DNA of 64,000 nucleotides from Catenulispora sp. GP43 (GTDB lineage Bacteria > Actinomycetota > Actinomycetes > Streptomycetales > Catenulisporaceae): assembly GCF_041260665.1 (NCBI RefSeq), contig NZ_JBGCCT010000042.1:1-64000 (forward strand), read 5' to 3'. The notes below the pieces were generated by a model. The model was not told the origin of the DNA. It saw only the letters and a program-made list of their open reading frames with translations, and searched no databases. Below, piece by piece: positions 41,302 to 49,815 of the stretch. Both the position numbers and the translations under genes were made by a program. Within the stretch, counting starts at the first letter, position 1. Each line of letters opens with the position of its first letter.

Positions 41302-42530
41302 CGGCACCGGCGATCGAGGACCTGCTCCGCGACCTGACCCCGCAGGTCCTCGGCGCCCTGGTACGCCGGTACGGCCGGTTCGAGGGATGCGAGGACGCCG
41401 TGCAGGAGGCCGTCCTCGCCGCCACCGTCCAGTGGCCGGCCGAGGGCGTGCCGGACAACCCGCGGGGCTGGCTGACCACAGTCGCCGCGCGGCGGCTCAT
41501 CGACCAGATGCGCAGCGACTCCGCGCGGCGCGAGCGGGAGGAGCAGGTCTGGGCGTCGGAGGTGGCACCGGAGGAGGTCCCGGACACCGACGACACCCTG
41601 CTCCTGCTCTTCCTGTGCTGCCATCCGACGCTCACCGCGGCCTCGCAGACCGCGCTGACCCTGCGCGCCGTCGGCGGCCTGACCACCGCCGAGATCGCCC
41701 GCGCCTTCCTGGTCCCGGAAGCGACGCTGGCGGCCCGGATCAGCCGCGCCAAGCAGCGGATCAAGAACGCCGGGAGCACCTTCGAGCTGCCGAGCGGCGC
41801 CGAGCACGAGGAACGCCTGCAGGTCGTGCTGCACGTGCTCTACCTGATCTTCAACGAGGGCTACACGGCCTCCTCCGGCGCCGAGCTGGACCGCGTGGAC
41901 CTCGCGACCGAGGCGATCCGGCTGACCAGGATGGTGCACGCGCAGCTGCCCGACGACGGCGAGGTCGCCGGGCTGCTGGCCCTGATGCTGCTCACGCACT
42001 CCCGGCGCGAGGCCCGCACGACCGCGGACGGCGACCTGGTCCCGCTGGACGAGCAGGACCGCACGAAGTGGGACGCCGAGCTGATCGCCGAAGGCCTGGA
42101 GCTGACCAAGGCCGCACTGGGCGGCACCGACCTGGGCCCCTACCAGCTCCAGGCCGCCATAGCCGCCACGCACGCCGTCGCCACCGACGCCGCGGACACC
42201 GACTGGCGGCAGATCCACGCGCTGTACCTGGTCCTGGAACGCATCGCGCCGAACCCGATGGTCACGCTGAACCGCGCGGTCGCGCTCGCCGAGATCGAGG
42301 GCCCGCAAGCCGGGCTCGCGGTGCTGGCGGCGCTGGACACGGATGAGCGGACGGCCAAGCACCACCGGCTGCTGTCCGTGCGGGCGCACCTGCTCGAGAC
42401 CGCCGGGGACACCGAGCGCGCGTACGAGAACTACCGACTCGCCGCCAAGGCGACGGCAAGTATCGCCGAGCAGCGCTACCTGGAATCCAGGGCGCGGCGA
42501 CTCCGGGGCCCCCTCCCCACGGGCTCTTGA
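41298..42530 (+). CDS. ECF42-type sigma factor with C-terminal extension
   Basis: This 410-residue protein has sigma regions 2 and 4 in residues 1-165: LGALVRRYGRFEGCEDAVQE, then PRGWLTTVAARRLIDQMRSD, and LTLRAVGGLTTAEIARAFLV. A long helical extension with FNEGYTASSGAELDRVDLAT follows, and the last 120 residues are TPR-like. Together with the DGPF partner this is the ECF42 group. ECF42 sigmas in Streptomyces control their own DGPF gene. No anti-sigma is needed in this class. Confidence 0.92.
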   Translation: MTAPAIEDLLRDLTPQVLGALVRRYGRFEGCEDAVQEAVLAATVQWPAEGVPDNPRGWLTTVAARRLIDQMRSDSARREREEQVWASEVAPEEVPDTDDTLLLLFLCCHPTLTAASQTALTLRAVGGLTTAEIARAFLVPEATLAARISRAKQRIKNAGSTFELPSGAEHEERLQVVLHVLYLIFNEGYTASSGAELDRVDLATEAIRLTRMVHAQLPDDGEVAGLLALMLLTHSRREARTTADGDLVPLDEQDRTKWDAELIAEGLELTKAALGGTDLGPYQLQAAIAATHAVATDAADTDWRQIHALYLVLERIAPNPMVTLNRAVALAEIEGPQAGLAVLAALDTDERTAKHHRLLSVRAHLLETAGDTERAYENYRLAAKATASIAEQRYLESRARRLRGPLPTGS

Positions 42531-42569
42531 TACAAACGGCTCCATCAGCTGCACAGAAGGGGGTTCCGC

Positions 42570-42881
42570 ATGTCCGATGACACCTTGAAGATGGATGCCG
42601 ACGCGCTCGACGGGTTCACCACTCAGCTCACCAATCTGATGCGGTACGAGTCGGCGACCATGTTCCCGGCCTCCTTCGCCGGGCAGATGGGCGACTCCGG
42701 CGTCGAGAACGCCATCTCCGACATGGCGAACACCGACCTGTCCGTCGGACAGCGCCTCAACAACTACCTCTCCGCGCTGGCCGGGCTCACCGGCGCCAGC
42801 GCGAAGGCCACGCGGGCCATGGACCAGCAGCTGGCCCAGGCCGCGGGCAACCCGCCGCACGGGAAGCTGGCGCAGCTCTGA
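42570..42881 (+). CDS. WXG100-like small protein
   Basis: This 103-residue protein has no signal peptide and is predicted to be a two-helix hairpin. It begins MSDDTLKMDADALDGFTTQL and continues TNLMRYESATMFPASFAGQM and SVGQRLNNYLSALAGLTGAS. Size, helicity and the following large gene resemble ESX-type (WXG100) substrates, but no WXG motif is visible, so it is only WXG100-like. AAGGGGG lies 7 bp before the ATG. Stop TGA overlaps the next ATG (TGATG), so the two proteins are made together and may form a pair. Confidence 0.6.
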   Translation: MSDDTLKMDADALDGFTTQLTNLMRYESATMFPASFAGQMGDSGVENAISDMANTDLSVGQRLNNYLSALAGLTGASAKATRAMDQQLAQAAGNPPHGKLAQL

Positions 42882-45187
42882 TGGGCGGCCCGCGGAACAG
42901 CAACGACTGGAACGTGTTCGGGCTCTCCGGCGACCCGGTGCCCGGCGACCCCGCGTCCGTCCAGAACGTGGCGCAGATGCTCACCGCTCGCGAGACCGCC
43001 GCGTACGAGGTCAGCGTCGGGGTCAACGGCCTGGCCACCGACCCGGAGGTGAACGCCTGGCTCGGCTCCAGCGGCGACGCCTTCCGCAAGACCCTGGAAC
43101 CGGTGCCCGGCCTGCTGCGGCAGATGGTCGACGCCTACAACGAGGCGGCGGCCGCGGTGAGCAAGTACGCCTCGGACCTGGCCACGGCGCAGCACTTCGC
43201 CGACTCGGCCTACCAGCGGCGGGTGGCCACCATCGCCGACTGGAAGAGCAAGAACCCGGGCAAGAACCCGCCGGCCGACGGCTCCACGCCGCTGGACGGC
43301 ACGACCGATCCGGCGCCGTGGAACGCCGAGATGGCGGGCATCACCGAGGGCGCCGTCCCGGCCCGCGACCAGGCGGCCGGCACCTGCGCGAAGGCGTTGC
43401 AGGACGGCGAGACCAAGCTGCGGCGGGTGCAGTCGGCGCTGGGCGACCCCAAGTTCGCGGACTTCAACAGCACCTATGTGAAGAACGGCGGAGACCTGTC
43501 GGAGTTCACCCGGTCCTACGCACCGGTCCAGGTGTTCGGCGACGTCCTGGAGAAGGCCGAAGTCACCGACCTGAACAACATCCTCAACGGCGGCAAGACC
43601 GACGCCAGCCCGGACGTGGTGCGCGCGGAGCTAAGCGATCTGACCTCCGAGTACCAGAGCGACGGGGCGTTCTGGCACCAGTTCGGGCCCTCGCTGGGCA
43701 ACGTCGTGGACTGGATCCACGCGAACAAGGGCCCCGAGAGCAACGACACCTCCGACCAGATCCTCATCAACACCCTGGGCCGGCGGACCGCCGCCGCTGC
43801 CTCGAACGGGTCGCTCCGCTCGCTGGACGTCGCCGGTCTGAGCACCGCGGGCATGATCGGGCTGGCCAAGCTCCTGGGCACGACCAAGGGCTCGGACTAC
43901 CAGAACCAGAGCGGTCAGGACTTCCTGGCGTTCACGACCCAGGCGTATATCGACGGCGAGTCGAACGTCGACGCGTGGGACAAGCAGAACTACGACGGCG
44001 CCATGAACACGATGATCGGCGTGACCGGGCAGAACGACGGCGCGGCGCGGACGCTGTTCGCCGGCAGTGACGGCCAGCACCTGGTGACCGAGCTGCTCAC
44101 CGGCGAGGCGCAGGTGACGCGGGAGGACTCCAGCGGCCGGGGGTCGGTCGGCACCATCACCAGCAGCGGTTACGAAGGCGTCGACCCGAACAACATCGCC
44201 AAGCTGCTGGGCGCGGCCCGGGCCCCGGTCGACGGCAGCGGCGTCCGCGGCGACGACCAGGCGAACATGGACCGCATCAGCGCGGCGAACAACATCATCC
44301 AGGCCGCCGCGGCGTTCGACCACTACTCGCCGGCGAGCGGCGAGTTCTCGCAGGTGAAGGGCTGGAGCCTACCGCCGGCGATGACCAACTCCCTGGAGGG
44401 CTACGCGAAGGCGTACTCCTTCGACCTCGGGATGTCGACCACCGACCAGAACAACGGCGCCGGCGTCACCACCGTCGACGGCCAGCCCAACGGGCAGCCG
44501 ATGTTCCTGGTCACCGCGCAGCAGGCGCACGACTTCCTCGACCTGTCGTTGAAGGACCCGCACGCCGCCGGGGACTACCTGGGCTTCGCCAAGGCGCAGT
44601 TCCAGAACTCGGTGAAGCTGGACATGCTGAGCAACGGCACCATCGACCACACCTCCGGCTACGCGAACCTGGTCGCCACCTCGCAGCAGATCATCGACGA
44701 GCAGCACATGTCGGCGGCCCAGGCCCAGGACGCGGCGGCGGCGCAGCGCGCGGCGATCGTCAACGCGCTGCTCGGGGCGGCGGGCAACGCGCCCGGCGAA
44801 GGCGCCGTGATCGGCGTCGGCCAGACCCTCGACGGCCTGGTGACGCCGTACGTCGACCAACTGCCCGGGCTGCAGACCAACCACGCCGCCGACATGCAGG
44901 CCGCCAACCACCAGGCGGACCTGCTGATCGGCGGGCAGGCCGACATCTCGGTGGTGCAGGCCGCGGTCGACAGCGGCAAGCTGACGATCGGGACCGGGCC
45001 GGACCAGATCCCGCCGGGCATCGTCGACGGCAGCGGCCACGTCCAGGACGACTCCCAGTTCCGGGCCTGGTTCAACTCCTCCGGCGAGAACCTGATCGTG
45101 GCGCCGACCAACGATCCGCACCGCCAGAGCCTGAGCCTGGAGGCTTATGTCAACCGGATGAAGGGTGCGATGGCCGGGCACTCGTGA
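42881..45187 (+). CDS. large T7SS-type secreted protein candidate
   Basis: This 768-residue protein has a helical N-terminal domain of about 110 residues (QNVAQMLTARETAAYEVSVG, then LGSSGDAFRKTLEPVPGLLR and QMVDAYNEAAAAVSKYASDL), as in actinobacterial type VII substrates with WXG/LXG-like heads. The rest is largely helical and Asn/Gly/Ala-rich, with NGG and SGQDFLAFTTQAYIDGE-type segments. No catalytic motif is recognisable. DUF6571 proteins share this general shape; I cannot be sure. The T7SS core (EccC, EccD) is not nearby. Confidence 0.55.
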   Translation: MGGPRNSNDWNVFGLSGDPVPGDPASVQNVAQMLTARETAAYEVSVGVNGLATDPEVNAWLGSSGDAFRKTLEPVPGLLRQMVDAYNEAAAAVSKYASDLATAQHFADSAYQRRVATIADWKSKNPGKNPPADGSTPLDGTTDPAPWNAEMAGITEGAVPARDQAAGTCAKALQDGETKLRRVQSALGDPKFADFNSTYVKNGGDLSEFTRSYAPVQVFGDVLEKAEVTDLNNILNGGKTDASPDVVRAELSDLTSEYQSDGAFWHQFGPSLGNVVDWIHANKGPESNDTSDQILINTLGRRTAAAASNGSLRSLDVAGLSTAGMIGLAKLLGTTKGSDYQNQSGQDFLAFTTQAYIDGESNVDAWDKQNYDGAMNTMIGVTGQNDGAARTLFAGSDGQHLVTELLTGEAQVTREDSSGRGSVGTITSSGYEGVDPNNIAKLLGAARAPVDGSGVRGDDQANMDRISAANNIIQAAAAFDHYSPASGEFSQVKGWSLPPAMTNSLEGYAKAYSFDLGMSTTDQNNGAGVTTVDGQPNGQPMFLVTAQQAHDFLDLSLKDPHAAGDYLGFAKAQFQNSVKLDMLSNGTIDHTSGYANLVATSQQIIDEQHMSAAQAQDAAAAQRAAIVNALLGAAGNAPGEGAVIGVGQTLDGLVTPYVDQLPGLQTNHAADMQAANHQADLLIGGQADISVVQAAVDSGKLTIGTGPDQIPPGIVDGSGHVQDDSQFRAWFNSSGENLIVAPTNDPHRQSLSLEAYVNRMKGAMAGHS

Positions 45188-45260
45188 GCCGCGGCTCGCT
45201 CCAGAGCCGGCGGCTCACCGCAGAGCCGCCGGCTCACCGCAGAGCCGCCGGCTCACTCCA
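45186..45260. repeat. palindromic ~19-bp tandem repeat between convergent genes
   Basis: Four units start at 45186, 45204, 45223 and 45242: GAGCCGCGGCTCGCTCCA, GAGCCGGCGGCTCACCGCA, GAGCCGCCGGCTCACCGCA and GAGCCGCCGGCTCACTCCA. Each begins with a GAGCC...GGCTC arm pair, so each can fold as a small hairpin. The first overlaps the stop of the large T7SS-type gene and the last contains the stop of the convergent vWA gene. The array could work as a two-way terminator. Confidence 0.85.
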
Positions 45261-46722
45261 GATGGACTGTCTCGATCCATTGCGGCGGACGGCAGTCGAC
45301 GAAGTTGTTCTCGCTGTCGAAGTAGGTCAGCGAGCGGCGTGAAGCGAACAGGCCCGCGATGACCCGGCATCCGGGCTCTGCCTTGGGCCACGGCGTACCG
45401 CCGTCCGTGAGGACGACGGTCACGTCGGGGCGGGGCGTCCGGGCCATCGCCGCCCGGATGCCCCTGCGCAGATCGGTGCCGCCTCCGCCGATCAGCGTGA
45501 GGTCCTCGGCCCGGCAGACATGCTGCGCGGTCGCCACGGCCGCGTCGCAGGTGTAGACGGCGACGTTGCGGCCGGTGACGCCGACGGCCCTGGTGATCGC
45601 GGCGACCTCGGACAGGGCCGTGCCGAGGTCCACGTCGGACACCGAGCCGGAGGTGTCGATGACCACGGCCACCTGCGGCAGCGGCCGGCGCAGGCTCGGC
45701 AGCACCAGCCGGCCGCCCAGGCTCGCGGTGCGGCGCCCGGGGCGGCGGTAGGTGTAATCGCCGGCGCCGGCCGCCGCGCCGAGCGAGGCGCGGAAGGCGG
45801 CGCCCAACAGGGTGCGCCAGTCCTGCGGGGCCTTGCCGTGGCGCTCGGCCCAGCGCTGCCAGCCGGCCGGGGCGGTGCCGCGGCCGGCGGCGATGGCGTC
45901 ACGGACGCTGATGCGGATGGCGGCGGCCTCGTAGTCGCCGAGGGGGTGGGCGCCGTCGGCGTCGTCCTCCCAGAACGCCGGTCCGTCGTGGGCGCCGGAG
46001 CCGCAGTCGGTCCAGTGGTCGGCGACCATCGAGGGGGTGACGTCGTGCACGTACTCCTCGAAGAGATCGCGCTCCGGGACGCGGAGCCTTTCGGGGGTCA
46101 GGGCGCCCTCGGGCAGGCGCGGGCCGGTGTCCTCGGCGCCCGGCGGACCGGTCAGGCTCTTGAGGAGGTCGTCGTTGATCTCCAGGTCCATCGCGATGTT
46201 CAGCCGGACCTGTTCCCGGCGGGGGTTGGCGGGGTCGAGCGGGGCGGAGCCGGGACGGCCGGCCGCCTCGTGCCGGGCGCTGGCCTCGGTGAGGCGGCGG
46301 GCCCGGGTGTGGTGGTCGCGGACCAGGTGGGAGACCTCGTGGAGCCAGACCCCGGCAAGGTCGCGGACGCTGTGGGCCAGGACGAAGGCCGGGTTGACGT
46401 AGCAGCGCCAGTGGCGGTCGACGCCCATGGTCGGGACGGCGTAGGTGGGCACGATGGCGATCGCGTGCAGGGCGACGGCGAGGTAGGGGCAGGTGGCGAC
46501 GGCCAGCTGGCGGGCGGCGAGGAGCTTGGGGGCGTCGAGGGCGGCGGCGGCTTGGACGCGGTCTCGGTGGTCGGCTTCGGGTTGTGGTGCCCGCGATGAA
46601 TTCGTCGGCTGCGATGGCTTTATCGGCTGCGATGGCTTCATCGGCTTCGTGGCAGCCACCGGGCGGGCGGTGAGGCGGCTTGGACCGGCCATGACCGCCG
46701 GCGTCGGGATGGACGTGGTCAT
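45253..46722 (-). CDS. vWA protein with N-terminal metallopeptidase-like domain (DUF2201-type)
   Basis: This 489-residue protein has a zinc-type motif HEVSH (128-132) with His after LVRD, and a C-terminal vWA domain whose MIDAS DTSGSVSD is near residue 356. The middle (RLNIAMDLEINDDLLKSL) and FYR-rich linkers are as in DUF2201-type proteins. Such vWA proteins partner with MoxR AAA+ ATPases. It overlaps the MoxR gene by four bases (ATGA, 46719-46722). Residues 20-45 contain KPSQP repeats. Enzyme activity is not shown. Confidence 0.8.
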   Translation of the reverse strand: MTTSIPTPAVMAGPSRLTARPVAATKPMKPSQPIKPSQPTNSSRAPQPEADHRDRVQAAAALDAPKLLAARQLAVATCPYLAVALHAIAIVPTYAVPTMGVDRHWRCYVNPAFVLAHSVRDLAGVWLHEVSHLVRDHHTRARRLTEASARHEAAGRPGSAPLDPANPRREQVRLNIAMDLEINDDLLKSLTGPPGAEDTGPRLPEGALTPERLRVPERDLFEEYVHDVTPSMVADHWTDCGSGAHDGPAFWEDDADGAHPLGDYEAAAIRISVRDAIAAGRGTAPAGWQRWAERHGKAPQDWRTLLGAAFRASLGAAAGAGDYTYRRPGRRTASLGGRLVLPSLRRPLPQVAVVIDTSGSVSDVDLGTALSEVAAITRAVGVTGRNVAVYTCDAAVATAQHVCRAEDLTLIGGGGTDLRRGIRAAMARTPRPDVTVVLTDGGTPWPKAEPGCRVIAGLFASRRSLTYFDSENNFVDCRPPQWIETVHLE

Positions 46723-48005
46723 TCAGCCCACCTCAGGAGCGCATCGAGCGCGCCGAGTCCGTCCAGCTGCGCGGGCAGCTCCCACGCCGGATCGCGCAAC
46801 GCCGCGAGCTGCATCGCCGGCGCGGCCAGGAGATCGACGGGGACGGTCGCGCACAGGCGCGCGACGAGGGTCCAGCCGGCTTCCCAGCGTGCCCGGGTGG
46901 CGTCGCGCCCGATGGCGTCGACGACGGCGGCGAGGGTGGCGTGCACCAGGTCGCCGCGTTCGGGGAGCTCGGCACCGGCCGGATCGGCGAGCACGGCCTC
47001 GGGATCGGGCAGGTCCTGACGCTCCAGGAAGGCGAGGAACTCCAAGCCCGCGCCGTCACCGACGGCCCCGCGGACGGCGAGGACCACGGCCCCGGGCTCG
47101 GCGTCGGCCGCATACCCGAACGCCAGCAGGCGCATGGCCATCTCCCAGGTCCGCGGCGACGGCCACGCCCCGGCACGGGCCGCGGCGGTGGCGGGCATGC
47201 GGTGGGTGTAGTCGGGGCGCACGGTGAGGAACGCGCAGACGGCACTACGGGCCCGAGCCACGGATCGCTCCAACTTGGCCGGATCGAGCTGCGGCAACGG
47301 CACCTCCGGCCACACCCCGCCGAGGCCGCGCACGACCACGTCGGGATCATGCAGCCACGCCAGATGCACAAAGCGGTTGGCCAGCGGCGGCGCCAGCTGC
47401 CATCCATCGGCAGCACTCCCCGCGGGATTCGCAGCGGCGACGATGCGCACCGCGCCGGGCAGCTCAAGGCTCCCGACATGCCGCTCCAGCACGACGCGCA
47501 ACAACGCGGCCTGCACCGCGGGCGGCGCGGAAGAGATCTCATCGAGGAAGAGCAGCCCGCTCCCGGCACGATGCAGCCGCACAGCCCAGTCCGGCGGCGC
47601 CATCGCAACCCCCTGCGAAGCCGGATCGTCGCCGATGATCGGCAGGCCCGCGAAGTCGGAGGGATCGTGCACGCTCGCGATGACGGTCTCCAACGGCAAC
47701 CCGAGCCCCCGCCCGAGCTGCACGAGCGTCGACGACTTGCCGATCCCCGGCTGCCCCCAGAGCAGGACCGGCAGGTTCGCGGCGACCGCGAGGGCGAGAG
47801 CCTGGACGGCCGGGTCCGGGCGCGACTCGGTGGCGGTGGCGCGGGTGAGGGCGATGAGGTGGTCGGCGGCTTGGAGTTGGGTGAGAGTGGGGGCTGCGGC
47901 GGCCGGGTCGGGCGCGGCGGCGGAATCGGTGGCTGCGGCGAGGCTCGCGGCGGCGAACCTGGTCGGCAGCGCGGCGGCGGGCTCTATCTCAGTCGTCAGT
48001 GTCAT
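46719..48005 (-). CDS. MoxR-type AAA+ ATPase
   Basis: This 428-residue AAA+ protein has an Ala-rich N-terminus and Walker A GQPGIGKS (84-91). Walker B is LLFLDEI (151-157), followed by sensor-1-like AAANPAG. MoxR ATPases act as chaperones with vWA proteins to assemble or activate complexes. It starts 2 bp after the unknown gene and overlaps the vWA gene, in the middle of a tightly coupled three-gene operon. Confidence 0.9.
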   Translation of the reverse strand: MTLTTEIEPAAALPTRFAAASLAAATDSAAAPDPAAAAPTLTQLQAADHLIALTRATATESRPDPAVQALALAVAANLPVLLWGQPGIGKSSTLVQLGRGLGLPLETVIASVHDPSDFAGLPIIGDDPASQGVAMAPPDWAVRLHRAGSGLLFLDEISSAPPAVQAALLRVVLERHVGSLELPGAVRIVAAANPAGSAADGWQLAPPLANRFVHLAWLHDPDVVVRGLGGVWPEVPLPQLDPAKLERSVARARSAVCAFLTVRPDYTHRMPATAAARAGAWPSPRTWEMAMRLLAFGYAADAEPGAVVLAVRGAVGDGAGLEFLAFLERQDLPDPEAVLADPAGAELPERGDLVHATLAAVVDAIGRDATRARWEAGWTLVARLCATVPVDLLAAPAMQLAALRDPAWELPAQLDGLGALDALLRWAE

Positions 48006-48007
48006 GG

Positions 48008-49567
48008 TCACCTGTGTGTTCGGGCCGCGACCCCCTTCCGGGCGGGCCGGCGGTCGGGGTCGGAGCGGCGGATGCGCGTGGCGTCGGCGAGGATCATGCG
48101 GTGGCGGAGCGTGTGGTCGGTGAGGGTCTTCAGGGCTTCGGCGACCGTGCCGCCGGCCGGCAGCCTGACGCGGCTCAGGGCCGCGCGCTTGCCGGCGTGG
48201 GTTTGCAGGAGTCGGCGCACGTCGGCGGCGCGGCCGTGGGCGAGCAGGGCTTCGGCGAGGTCGATGACGTGGCGGCCCGAGACCAGGTGGTCCAGCGCCT
48301 GCTGGCAGGGGTTCGTCGGGCCGCCGAGGCGGGACAGGAGGGCTTCGCGGGCCGTGTCGGCCGTGTGGTCGAGGATGTGCCAGGCGTTGTCGCGGAAGGC
48401 GATGCGGTGGCGGTTCGTGCCGCAGGCGATCCACAGGCCCGGGCCGCCGTCCGCGTGCCAGGGTCCTGCGATGAAGGGGACCTCGCGGTAGAGCCACTCG
48501 TCGGCGTCGGGTGCGGCCGGCTGCCGATCGGCGAGCAGCGCCGGGGCGACCAGCGGGTGCAGTTCGTGCTCGCCGAGGTACCCGAAGCGGAGCAGGTCGG
48601 CGTCCAGAACCCTTGCCCACACCGCGTTGGGGACGATCGGCAGCCCGAGCGACTCCCGATCCCCCGCCACCCGCACGGTGGCCGCGCCGGAGTTCAACCC
48701 GCCGAGCACCAGCGCCCCGACGCCCGATCGCACCACGGCCTGGTCCACGCCGGGCAGCGCCTGGCGCACGCGATCGGCCAGACCCGGCATCCGGATCGGG
48801 AGTGCGGCAAGCCAGCGGGCGCGGCGAGGCGACTCGGGAAGCCGCACCTCGAAGCCCGCTGCGTGCCAGGCCTCTGCGAAGCGTCCGGCATCCTGCAACG
48901 AGGCGATCTCCCGCTCGCCCGGCGTGGCGTCGCACAGTCCGGCCAAGTCCGGCGCGGCATCAGCGCTCCAGAACATGGGATGCCGCACCAAGCCGAACCG
49001 CTCCGGATACTTCAGCCGCACAGCCTCCAGCACCGAACGCGTCGCCCCGTCATCACGCCCGCCGAGCAGCACCAGCACGACGCGCTGACCGGCATCCAAC
49101 GCGAACCGCGGCGTCGCAGCCGCCAGCGTCAGACTCCGATCCCCGTCGCCGACCTCCGCCAACGGCACCAACAGTCCCGCGAGCAGATCGCCCGCGCCGT
49201 GCCCGCGCCGCGGCAGGTGCCATCGCAACAGATCCGGCGAGAGCTCCCGCAAGACACCCGGCAACTGATCGGCGATCACGGAACCGTGGTACCGCCGCAC
49301 CGAATCAGTCCTCAGACACACGTCGACATCGGCGGCAGCACACGCGCCCCGCCAATCGCCGGCCGCACGCCGCTGCGCGACGGCCGCGATCATCGTCGGC
49401 GGGATCCCGTAACGACGCGCCGCCACAGCAGCCCGTGCACGGGTATCAGACAGAATCGCCGACAAACCCGGTGCGTCATCGGCACCGGAACCAAAAGGGC
49501 TCCCCGACGCTCCATCAGAGCGCGAGCCCCCGCAATCAGCCGTCCGCACCGGCTTCGTTCCCGTCAT
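48008..49567 (-). CDS. unknown third protein of the MoxR/vWA operon
   Basis: This 519-residue soluble protein has no motif I recognise. The N-terminal part has RYGIPPTMIAAVAQRRAAGD, the middle LRWHLPRRGHGAGDLLAGLL and VVLVLLGGRDDGA, and the C-terminal part RLLQTHAGKRAALSRVRL and VAEALKTLTDHTLRHRMIL. It is probably all-alpha or mixed. It leads the operon with MoxR and vWA genes, 2 bp ahead of MoxR. In known MoxR/vWA systems a third, variable protein can be the target of the pair; this one could play that part. Confidence 0.75.
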   Translation of the reverse strand: MTGTKPVRTADCGGSRSDGASGSPFGSGADDAPGLSAILSDTRARAAVAARRYGIPPTMIAAVAQRRAAGDWRGACAAADVDVCLRTDSVRRYHGSVIADQLPGVLRELSPDLLRWHLPRRGHGAGDLLAGLLVPLAEVGDGDRSLTLAAATPRFALDAGQRVVLVLLGGRDDGATRSVLEAVRLKYPERFGLVRHPMFWSADAAPDLAGLCDATPGEREIASLQDAGRFAEAWHAAGFEVRLPESPRRARWLAALPIRMPGLADRVRQALPGVDQAVVRSGVGALVLGGLNSGAATVRVAGDRESLGLPIVPNAVWARVLDADLLRFGYLGEHELHPLVAPALLADRQPAAPDADEWLYREVPFIAGPWHADGGPGLWIACGTNRHRIAFRDNAWHILDHTADTAREALLSRLGGPTNPCQQALDHLVSGRHVIDLAEALLAHGRAADVRRLLQTHAGKRAALSRVRLPAGGTVAEALKTLTDHTLRHRMILADATRIRRSDPDRRPARKGVAARTHR

Positions 49568-49716
49568 CGGGCAACGAGGGTGTCGGCGGCCTCCAATCTC
49601 TGCATCAGCATTCTTGGTTGGTGGTCATCGGGGACGATGGACAACCGGCATCATGCACCGCGCCCCCGCGACTGTGCAACCTCAAACAAGCGCGCGAACG
49701 AGCTTGAACGAAACCG

Positions 49717-49769
49717 GTGAACGAAACCGGCCGCCCCGCCCAGAAGGGCGAGACGGCCGGTCCGTTCAC
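49717..49769 (-). terminator. long imperfect hairpin after the sedolisin gene
   Basis: GTGAACG at 49717 pairs with CGTTCAC ending at 49769, and ACCGGCCG pairs with CGGCCGGT inside, with GCCC/GGGC near an AGAA loop. The stem is about 24 bp with a few mismatches. It lies 46 bp beyond the sedolisin stop, in its transcript direction. Confidence 0.65.
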
Positions 49770-49815
49770 TGCCGCGCCGACTCCGTCACCAGGTCGAGCG
49801 CGCTACTTCGGATCC

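Noticed and set aside
42570-45187. Toxin-antitoxin pair
   Set aside because: The small protein has no DNA-binding or antitoxin features, the large one no toxin domain I can see, and helical heads fit T7SS substrates better.
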